From the NCBI GenBank assembly GCA_000435975.1, contig FR884059.1:1-8154 (forward strand): DNA of 8,154 bases. The letters run 5' to 3'. Shown here piece by piece: positions 1 through 4,753 of the stretch. The position numbers were made by a program, and so were the translations under genes. The stretch comes from Oscillibacter sp. CAG:241. GTDB taxonomy: Bacteria; Bacillota; Clostridia; Oscillospirales; Oscillospiraceae. A model generated the notes under the pieces. The model was given only the letters and a program-made list of their open reading frames with translations. It searched no databases and was not told the DNA's origin. How positions within the stretch are numbered: the first letter of the stretch is position 1; each line of letters starts with the position of its first letter.

Positions 1-554
1 CGGTTCAGCAGACCCTCGAAGGCCTTGCCATGACGGGCCTCGTCACGGGCCATCTCGTGGACGGTGTCGTGAATGGCATCCAGGTTGTACTTCTTGGCCA
101 GCTTCGCCAGCTCAAACTTGCCGGCGGTGGCGCCGTTCTCGGCGTCCACGCGCATCTGCAGGTTCTTCTTGGTGGAGTCGGTGACCACCTCGCCCAGCAG
201 CTCGGCGAACTTGGCGGCGTGCTCGGCCTCCTCCAGGCCGGCCTTCTCCCAGTACATGCCGATCTCGGGATAGCCCTGGCGATGGGCCACACGGGCCATG
301 GCCAGATACATACCCACCTCGCTGCACTCGCCCTCGAAGTTGGCGCGCAGACCGGCAATGATCTCCTCGCGGACCTCGGCAGGGACGTCCTCGCCGAACA
401 CCTTGCCTACGCCCACCACATGCTCGGCGGCCCAGGTCTTTTCCTCGGCCTGCAGAGTGAACTTATCGCCGCTGACATGGCACACCGGGCACTCAGCCGG
501 GGGATTCTCGCCTTCATAAACGTAACCGCAAACAGGACAGACCCACTTTTTCAT
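1..554 (-). CDS. Reverse rubrerythrin (NADH peroxidase type), 3' end outside window
   Basis: The 184 visible codons encode a cytoplasmic non-heme iron peroxidase that would reduce hydrogen peroxide with electrons from NADH via a rubredoxin-type centre. An N-terminal rubredoxin domain (about residues 1-37) carries the four iron-binding cysteines C6, C9, C22 and C25. A ferritin-like diiron domain follows, with FEGEC near 73-77, an ExxH pair at E109/H112, E139 and a second ExxH pair at E172/H175. Rubredoxin before ferritin-like domain is the reverse of classical rubrerythrin and is typical of clostridial oxygen and peroxide defence. The family is about 180-195 residues, so only a few residues and the stop are missing. 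The ATG is fixed by GGAGGA at 563-568, eight bases upstream, and by the canonical MKKWVCPVCGY start. It is probably monocistronic, with its own promoter after the SPFH gene. A 6-bp hairpin (594-609) lies in its 5' leader. Domain assignment is firm; the electron donor is inferred from the family. Confidence 0.93.
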   Translation of the reverse strand, partial: MKKWVCPVCGYVYEGENPPAECPVCHVSGDKFTLQAEEKTWAAEHVVGVGKVFGEDVPAEVREEIIAGLRANFEGECSEVGMYLAMARVAHRQGYPEIGMYWEKAGLEEAEHAAKFAELLGEVVTDSTKKNLQMRVDAENGATAGKFELAKLAKKYNLDAIHDTVHEMARDEARHGKAFEGLLN

Positions 555-624
555 AGTAAATTTCCTCCGTTATATTCAGTATTTATTGGTTTTGGGAACC
601 GTGGCTCCCTCATTGACTGAATGC

Positions 625-653
625 AGTATAACACGGAATCGGGCCCTTTATAA
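625..653 (-). promoter_or_regulatory. Putative promoter of the reverse rubrerythrin gene
   Basis: On the minus strand TATACT (625-630) is preceded by TG one base upstream, giving an extended -10 element. Seventeen bases further up lies TTATAA (648-653), a weak -35. This places transcription start near 618 and leaves a leader of about 64 bases. The extended -10 compensates for the poor -35. No PerR box could be recognised. Confidence 0.5.
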
Positions 654-667
654 GTTGCAATTGCAAC
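654..667. repeat. Perfect 14-bp palindrome, possible operator
   Basis: GTTGCAATTGCAAC is a perfect inverted repeat directly upstream of the -35 element of the rubrerythrin promoter. Its size and symmetry fit a dimeric repressor or activator site, for example of the MarR type, but the regulator is unknown. It overlaps the foot of the neighbouring hairpin by three bases. Confidence 0.5.
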
Positions 668-694
668 AATCGGAAAATTTTTCCGATTGTTTTT
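665..694. terminator. AT-rich hairpin after the SPFH gene, candidate terminator
   Basis: AACAATCGGAA (665-675) pairs perfectly with TTCCGATTGTT (681-691) around a five-base loop, giving an 11-bp stem that can extend inward by two A-T pairs. It begins two bases after the SPFH stop codon, so it is placed to end that minus-strand transcript. However, the run of T that marks a classical intrinsic terminator (690-694) lies on the plus-strand side, where no gene ends. On the minus strand the tail is only TTGTTGC. Direction and strength are therefore uncertain. Confidence 0.5.
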
Positions 695-1616
695 ACGCCT
701 GGGGCGGATCGTTCTCCACCAGCGCCTTGGCGCTGGCCGCCAGACCTGCCAGGCCCTGGATCTCGCTGGGGATAATGATCTTGGTGGCCTTGCCGTCGGC
801 CATTTTCTCCAGAGCCTCCAGGCTCTTGAGCTTGATGACCTGGTCGTTGGGGGCGTTCTCGTTGAGCATGCGCATGGCGTCGGCCAGGGCCTGCTGCACC
901 TTCATGATGGAGGTGGCCTCGGCCTCGGCAGCCATGATCTTGGCCTGCTTGGCGGCATCGGCCCGCAGAATGGCGGACTGCTTCTCGCCCTCGGCCACCA
1001 GGATCTTGCTGGCCTTCTCGCCCTCGGCCTGAAGGATGGACTCCCGGCGCTCGCGCTCGGCCTTCATCTGCTTTTCCATGGCGTTCTGAATCTCGCGGGG
1101 AGGCAGGATGTTCTTCAGCTCCACGCGGTTGACCTTGATGCCCCAGGGGTCCGTGGCCTCGTCCAGGATGGTGCGCATCTTGGCGTTGATGGTATCCCGG
1201 GAGGTGAGGCTCTGGTCCAGCTCCAGCTCGCCGATGATGTTGCGCAGGGTGGTGGCGGTGAGGTTCTCAATGGCGTTCATGGGATACTCCACGCCGTAGG
1301 TATACAGCTTGGGGTCGGTGATCTGGAAATAGATCACGGTGTCGATCTGCATGGTGACGTTGTCCTTGGTGATCACGGGCTGGGGATCGAAATCCGCCAC
1401 CTGCTCCTTCAGGCTGACCTTCTTCACCACCCGCTCAATGAACGGGACCTTCAGATGGAAGCCCACGCCCCACACGGAGTGGAACGCGCCCAGGCGCTCC
1501 ACCACATAGGCCTTGGACTGCTGCACGATATAGATGTTGCGGACGATGACGATGAGCACCAGCACCACCAGAATGGCGATGGCAACCGCGCCGGGGACAG
1601 AGATGTTGTCGAACAT
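693..1616 (-). CDS. SPFH/band-7 (stomatin/paraslipin-like) membrane protein
   Basis: A 307-residue protein with one N-terminal membrane segment (about residues 9-26) followed by an SPFH domain (about 28-190) and a charged, Ala/Glu-rich coiled-coil (about 180-250) with repeated AEGEK motifs. Recognisable family blocks are VVERLGAF (38-45), PFIERV (58-63), TSRDTIN (138-144), WGIKV (158-162), LPPREIQNAM (171-180) and KIIIPSE (279-285). It resembles E. coli QmcA/YbbK and bacterial paraslipins. These form large membrane-attached assemblies, linked in various species to membrane microdomains and quality control; a specific activity is not established. Length is normal. The ATG is supported by AGGAGG at 1625-1630, eight bases upstream. 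It lies 41 bases behind the NfeD stop on the same strand, and NfeD-SPFH pairing is a long-recognised conserved association, so the two very probably act together. No separate promoter is evident in the short gap. Confidence 0.93.
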   Translation of the reverse strand: MFDNISVPGAVAIAILVVLVLIVIVRNIYIVQQSKAYVVERLGAFHSVWGVGFHLKVPFIERVVKKVSLKEQVADFDPQPVITKDNVTMQIDTVIYFQITDPKLYTYGVEYPMNAIENLTATTLRNIIGELELDQSLTSRDTINAKMRTILDEATDPWGIKVNRVELKNILPPREIQNAMEKQMKAERERRESILQAEGEKASKILVAEGEKQSAILRADAAKQAKIMAAEAEATSIMKVQQALADAMRMLNENAPNDQVIKLKSLEALEKMADGKATKIIIPSEIQGLAGLAASAKALVENDPPQA

Positions 1617-1657
1617 ACGATTTTCCTCCTGTTTTTATGTTAAGTATTGCAACGGAC

Positions 1658-2083
1658 TTACACGGGCTCCACGAACAGGCGCACGCCCTCCATACGGACG
1701 ATCTTCACCTGTGCGTTGCGGGGAATGGGCTGGCCGCTTTCGCTGCGGGCCGTCCAGGTCATGCCGCCCACATACACCGCCCCGGTGGGCACGGCGTTGT
1801 CGATGGACTCGGTGACCCGGGCCGTCTGGCCCAGGACGCGGTCGGCGTTGGTGGCGGTAACGTCCTTGTGCAGCAGCTTCTTCACCAGGGGGCGGGTGGC
1901 CGCCAGGCACACGATGGACACCACGAAGAACAGGGCAATTTGCAGCCACACAGGGCCGCCGCAGATGGCGGCGATGAGTCCCGCCACAGAGCCCACCACG
2001 AACCAGATGGACGCCAGCCCCACGGTGACGGCCTCCACCACGCCGAAAATCACCATGGCGGCGATCCAGATAATGGTCATCAT
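1658..2083 (-). CDS. NfeD short form from an internal start (alternative product)
   Basis: Translation from the ATG at 2081-2083 (M130 of the fused frame; a second ATG follows directly) would give a 141-residue protein. That is the usual length and start point of free-standing short NfeD proteins, with three membrane segments and a C-terminal OB fold. AAGGAGG at 2094-2100 lies ten bases upstream and is one of the best Shine-Dalgarno matches in the window, inside what would otherwise be coding sequence. NfeD short forms are partners of SPFH proteins and are thought to bind them through the OB domain. The SPFH gene follows directly. I infer that this product is made, either alongside the fusion or as the main product. 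Confidence 0.65.
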   Translation of the reverse strand: MMTIIWIAAMVIFGVVEAVTVGLASIWFVVGSVAGLIAAICGGPVWLQIALFFVVSIVCLAATRPLVKKLLHKDVTATNADRVLGQTARVTESIDNAVPTGAVYVGGMTWTARSESGQPIPRNAQVKIVRMEGVRLFVEPV

Positions 2084-2470
2084 ATCGGTGGTTCCTCCTT
2101 TCAGACAAAGCCCCAGCGCCAGGGCCAGGGCCAGCGTCCCGGCCACTGCACCGAGACCCAGCCACTTTTCCCGGGGGGACAGATTGGCGAAAAACGCGGA
2201 CAGCGCCGTTTTCAGGGTTTTCTCCGGCAGCGGCGGCGTATCCGGCGCGGGCTGCGCCGGGGCCTGCCGGGGCACCTCCTGGGAAAACAGCTCGTCCAGG
2301 GACACCTGATACCGGTTGCAGATATAGAGGATCTTTTCAATCTCCGGATAGCCCCGGCAGGATTCCCATTTGCTGACTGCCTGCCGGGATACGTTCAGCT
2401 CCGCGGCAAACTGCTCCTGGGTCAGGCCCGCCCGGCGGCGTACCTCCTGCAACCGTTCTCCAAAGGCCAT
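1658..2470 (-). CDS. XRE helix-turn-helix regulator fused to short NfeD membrane protein
   Basis: A 270-residue open frame with two unrelated parts. Residues about 4-62 are an XRE/Cro-CI DNA-binding domain (LTQEQFAAELNVSRQAVSKWE at 16-36), followed by a proline-rich linker (66-82) and a hydrophobic segment (about 103-123). From M130 the rest is a complete short NfeD protein: three membrane segments (about 134-152, 155-171, 174-192) and a C-terminal OB-fold domain with TNAD, WTARS (239-243) and the terminal EPV characteristic of the family. The start is supported by CGGAGGG at 2479-2485, eight bases upstream. Four membrane segments would put both the HTH and the OB domain in the cytoplasm, so the topology is consistent. 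The combination would be a membrane-tethered transcription regulator, with target unknown. It may instead be two genes joined by loss of a stop, since TGA lies out of frame at 2101-2103 and an internal ribosome site follows. Domain calls are firm; whether the fused product is made is not known. Confidence 0.85.
   Translation of the reverse strand: MAFGERLQEVRRRAGLTQEQFAAELNVSRQAVSKWESCRGYPEIEKILYICNRYQVSLDELFSQEVPRQAPAQPAPDTPPLPEKTLKTALSAFFANLSPREKWLGLGAVAGTLALALALGLCLKGGTTDMMTIIWIAAMVIFGVVEAVTVGLASIWFVVGSVAGLIAAICGGPVWLQIALFFVVSIVCLAATRPLVKKLLHKDVTATNADRVLGQTARVTESIDNAVPTGAVYVGGMTWTARSESGQPIPRNAQVKIVRMEGVRLFVEPV
2094..2100 (-). promoter_or_regulatory. Internal ribosome binding site for NfeD
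   Basis: AAGGAGG on the minus strand sits ten bases before the tandem ATG codons that match the natural start of NfeD. It encodes part of the Lys-Gly-Gly stretch (residues 124-126) of the fused frame. Immediately before it is TGA (2101-2103), one base out of frame with the HTH part, exactly where a stop for a separate HTH gene would be expected. Confidence 0.7.
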
Positions 2471-2530
2471 GGCTCCGTCCCTCCGTTTCTCTTTGGCCTT
2501 ATCCTATCGGAAACGGGCCGCAATGTCTAC

Positions 2531-2585
2531 CAACCTCCGTTTGCACCGGGAAAAAATCCGACGTTTTCCCCGCAACCTCAGGTTG
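2531..2585. repeat. Two inverted-repeat motifs 42 bp apart, possible operators
   Basis: CAACCT-C-AGGTTG at 2573-2585 is a perfect 13-bp odd-centred palindrome. CAACCT-C-CGTTTG at 2531-2543 is a degraded copy (four of six bases kept in the second arm). Their starts are 42 bp apart, about four helical turns, and both lie in the leader of the HTH-NfeD gene. XRE regulators often control their own genes through such repeats. No binding evidence is available here. Confidence 0.4.
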
Positions 2586-2595
2586 TCATGGCTTC

Positions 2596-2606
2596 AGTAT
2601 ACTATA
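2596..2606 (-). promoter_or_regulatory. Weak putative promoter (-10 region) of the HTH-NfeD/SPFH unit
   Basis: On the minus strand two overlapping -10-like hexamers, TATAGT (2601-2606) and TATACT (2596-2601), lie upstream of the HTH gene. The only TTG-type -35 (TTGTGG, 2622-2627) sits at poor spacings of 15 and 20 bases. Transcription would start near 2589, next to the palindrome at 2573-2585. A poor -35 would fit an activator-dependent promoter, or another start not recognised here. Confidence 0.35.
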
Positions 2607-2671
2607 GTTTCGCCCGCCGCGCCACAACATTTTGAAAAAACACACGTTTTTTACAGAGCTGCCTGTTTTCC

Positions 2672-2700
2672 TTGACAAATACCGTCTCCCCCTGTATACT
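2672..2700 (+). promoter_or_regulatory. Strong promoter of the ABC exporter operon
   Basis: A perfect TTGACA (2672-2677) and TATACT (2695-2700) are separated by exactly 17 bases, the best promoter in the window. Start is expected near 2707, leaving a leader of about 208 bases before the first ABC gene. The leader contains a small ORF and a terminator. A near-consensus promoter ahead of a terminator implies control by premature termination rather than initiation. Confidence 0.85.
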
Positions 2701-2732
2701 GTAGCCATCTGAACAGAAAGGTGGTGCCCAGC

Positions 2733-2783
2733 ATGAAGAACAATACCGTCATTATCGTGCCGGGGACCATCGTGCACCCGTAA
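2733..2783 (+). CDS. 16-residue leader peptide of the ABC exporter operon
   Basis: The ORF encodes MKNNTVIIVPGTIVHP and stops at TAA. A Shine-Dalgarno-like AAAGGTGG (2717-2724) lies eight bases upstream, and the ORF begins about 26 bases after the predicted transcription start. It is too short to be an exporter component. Its position between promoter and terminator makes it a regulatory leader peptide, analogous in role to BmrB upstream of B. subtilis bmrCD. The last sense codon is Pro (CCG) directly before the stop, a context known to slow termination and used for ribosome stalling in TnaC. The 5' arm of the next hairpin (2787-2792) begins three bases after the stop, so a ribosome held there would cover it. 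Sequence similarity to a known leader has not been checked; function is inferred from layout. Confidence 0.65.
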   Translation: MKNNTVIIVPGTIVHP

Positions 2784-2786
2784 CGC

Positions 2787-2809
2787 GCCTGCCGGGGGAG
2801 GGAGCAGGC
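2787..2809 (+). promoter_or_regulatory. Leader hairpin next to the leader-peptide stop
   Basis: GCCTGC (2787-2792) pairs with GCAGGC (2804-2809) across an 11-base purine-rich loop. The loop and 3' arm contain GAGGGAGC (2798-2805), which can alternatively pair, with one mismatch and one G-U pair, with GCGTCCTC (2827-2834) in the 5' arm of the terminator. This hairpin would therefore favour the terminator, and a ribosome melting it would favour the alternative pairing. Pairing was judged by eye, without energy calculation. Confidence 0.5.
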
Positions 2810-2825
2810 TCATTGCGGCTGTGGG

Positions 2826-2853
2826 AGCGTCCTCATGGGAGGGCGCTTTTTTT
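2826..2853 (+). terminator. Intrinsic terminator inside the exporter leader (attenuator)
   Basis: AGCGTCCTC (2826-2834) pairs over nine bases, with one G-U, with GAGGGCGCT (2839-2847) around the loop ATGG. A run of seven T (2847-2853) follows. This is a textbook rho-independent terminator, yet it stands between a strong promoter and the genes it serves, with no gene end upstream except the 16-codon leader. It is therefore read as a conditional attenuator. Confidence 0.85.
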
Positions 2854-2914
2854 GCGCCCGGAAATCGTATCGGAAAAGAGAGAGTAAAAAAAGGAAGGAA
2901 GTGTCTGCGCTTTC

Positions 2915-4753
2915 ATGGAAACCACCCGAAAGCTGTCCCGGCGGGAGAAGCTGTCTCTCATCGGGAAATATCTGCGCCCCTGCTGGGGGCATTTTGCCGC
3001 GGCGCTGCTGTGCGCATGCCTGGCCATGGTGTTCAACGCCCTGACGCCCCAGATCATCCGCATCACCGTGGACTCCATCCTGGGAACGGAGCCGGTCCGG
3101 CTGCCGGCATTCCTCATGCGGTGGCTGAGCTGGCCGGTGCTGGAGGCCCGGCCCCTGACGGCCCTATGGTGGGCGGCAGGCGGCGTACTGCTGACGGCCC
3201 TGCTGCGGGGCGTTTGCAGCTACGGCCAGCGGCTCCAGCTGGCCCGGGGCTCCGAGAGCTATGTCAAGGGTATCCGGGACGACCTGTACCGCCACATCCA
3301 GTATCTGCCCTTTGCCTGGCACAAAAATAACCCCACCGGCGACATCATCCAGCGCTGCACCTCCGACGTGGACGTGATCCGCCAGTTCGTTTGCAATCAG
3401 CTGGTGGAGGTGGTGCGCACGGTGTTTCTCATCGCGCTGTACCTGTGCATCATGTTCTCCATGAACCTGCGGCTCTCGCTGATCTCGGCGCTGTTCATCC
3501 CCATCGTGGGCCTGTCCTCCGGGGTATTCTACAGGAAGATCTCCGGCCGGTTCCAGGCCGCCGACGAGGCGGAGGGGGACCTGACCACCTGCGCCCAGGA
3601 GAATCTTACCGCCGTCCGGGTGGTCCGGGCCTTCGGCCGGGAGCGGTATGAGGATGAGAAGTTCAACGCCAAGAATCAGCGCTTCTCCCAGCTCTGGATC
3701 CGGCTGGGAAAGCTGCTGTCCGTATACTGGGCCTCCGGTACCCTGCTGACGTGCCTGCAGGTGATGGTCATCGTGGTGATCGGGGCCTGCGAATGCGTAG
3801 CCGGACGGATGACCCTGGGCACCTTCGTGGCCTTCGTCACCTATAACGAGGCCCTGTCCTGGCCGGTCCGGTCCCTGGGCCGGGTGCTGTCGGACATGAG
3901 CAAGGCCGGGGTGTCCATGGACCGGGTGGGCTACATCCTGAACGCCCGGGAGGAGCAGGACGCGCCCGACGCCGTGGACGCCGCGGACGGCGACATCGTC
4001 TTTGACCACGTTACCTTCGGCTATCAGGGCCAGCCGGTGCTGCGGGACGTGTCCTTTACCATCCGCAAGGGCGAAACCTTTGCCATTCTGGGGGGCACCG
4101 GCTCCGGCAAGAGCACCCTGGTCCACCTGCTGGACCGGCTGTATGACCTGCCGGAGGGCAGCGGCACCATCACCATCGGCGGGGTGGACATCCGGCACAT
4201 GAAGCGGAAGTCCCTGCGCCGCCAGATCGGCCTGGTGCTTCAGGAGCCGTTCCTGTTTTCCCAGACCGTGGGCGAGAATATCTGCGCCGTGCGGCCCGAC
4301 GCGGAAAACGAGGCCATGCGCCGTGCCGCCGCCATCGCCTGCGTGGACGAGGCCATCTCCACCTTCCCCCAGGGGTACGACACCGTGGTGGGCGAGCGGG
4401 GCGTGACCCTGTCCGGCGGACAGAAGCAGCGGGTGGCCATTGCCCGGATGCTGATGCAGCAGGCACCTATTATGGTGTTTGACGACTCCCTGTCCGCCGT
4501 GGATGCCGAGACCGACGCCAAGATCCGCACCGCCCTGCGGGACACCCTGCACAGCGCCACCGTGCTGCTGATCTCCCACCGGGTCACCACCCTGATGCAG
4601 GCCGACCGCATCCTGGTGCTGGACGGCGGCCGGGTGTCCGCCCTGGGCACCCACCGGGAGCTGATCCAACAGCCCGGTATTTACCGGGATATCTATGACA
4701 TCCAGATGCGCAGCGACGACCGCGCGCTGGTGGAGGAAGGAGGGAACGCCTGA
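2915..4753 (+). CDS. ABC exporter half-transporter, subunit 1 (degenerate Walker B)
   Basis: A 612-residue fused membrane-ATPase protein of the ABCB/multidrug exporter type. The membrane domain (about residues 20-345) has six predicted helices (about 25-48, 82-101, 164-183, 186-205, 269-289, 298-315). The nucleotide-binding domain (about 360-595) has Walker A GGTGSGKST (393-401), Q-loop Q443, signature LSGGQ (499-503), Walker B ending VFDD with Asp at the catalytic position (D524 instead of Glu), D-loop SAVD (527-530) and switch His H555. Asp for the catalytic Glu is the hallmark of the degenerate-site subunit in heterodimeric exporters such as BmrC and TM287. The partner is the next gene, which overlaps it by one base. 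Substrate is unknown; drugs or lipids are the usual range. The ATG has AAGGAAGGAA (2891-2900) 14 bases upstream, an unusually long gap, but no in-frame start lies nearer. Expression is probably gated by the upstream attenuator. Confidence 0.93.
   Translation: METTRKLSRREKLSLIGKYLRPCWGHFAAALLCACLAMVFNALTPQIIRITVDSILGTEPVRLPAFLMRWLSWPVLEARPLTALWWAAGGVLLTALLRGVCSYGQRLQLARGSESYVKGIRDDLYRHIQYLPFAWHKNNPTGDIIQRCTSDVDVIRQFVCNQLVEVVRTVFLIALYLCIMFSMNLRLSLISALFIPIVGLSSGVFYRKISGRFQAADEAEGDLTTCAQENLTAVRVVRAFGRERYEDEKFNAKNQRFSQLWIRLGKLLSVYWASGTLLTCLQVMVIVVIGACECVAGRMTLGTFVAFVTYNEALSWPVRSLGRVLSDMSKAGVSMDRVGYILNAREEQDAPDAVDAADGDIVFDHVTFGYQGQPVLRDVSFTIRKGETFAILGGTGSGKSTLVHLLDRLYDLPEGSGTITIGGVDIRHMKRKSLRRQIGLVLQEPFLFSQTVGENICAVRPDAENEAMRRAAAIACVDEAISTFPQGYDTVVGERGVTLSGGQKQRVAIARMLMQQAPIMVFDDSLSAVDAETDAKIRTALRDTLHSATVLLISHRVTTLMQADRILVLDGGRVSALGTHRELIQQPGIYRDIYDIQMRSDDRALVEEGGNA

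Noticed and set aside
30..620. Plus-strand open frame opposite the reverse rubrerythrin
   Set aside because: The minus strand has the Cys4 rubredoxin and ExxH diiron motifs; the plus frame is a shadow.
665..694. Hairpin with T-run as terminator of a plus-strand transcript
   Set aside because: No plus-strand gene or promoter is visible upstream of it; the only gene that ends here is the minus-strand SPFH gene, so a plus-strand role is not supported.
687..1643. Plus-strand open frame (318 codons) opposite the SPFH gene
   Set aside because: It mirrors the SPFH coding sequence almost exactly, with Leu/Gly/His-rich composition and no recognisable family.
1637..2635. Plus-strand open frame (332 codons) opposite the HTH-NfeD gene
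   Set aside because: Antisense to clear HTH and NfeD domains; composition dominated by His, Gly and Gln; no ribosome site.
2586..2813. Minus-strand open frame (75 codons) across the exporter promoter and leader
   Set aside because: It covers the promoter, leader ORF and first hairpin in antisense, with no ribosome site and no recognisable protein.
2787..2853. Metabolite-binding riboswitch in the exporter leader
   Set aside because: The leader is short and simple, with two hairpins and a translated small ORF. No conserved aptamer core of a known class was recognised, so attenuation by translation is the simpler reading.
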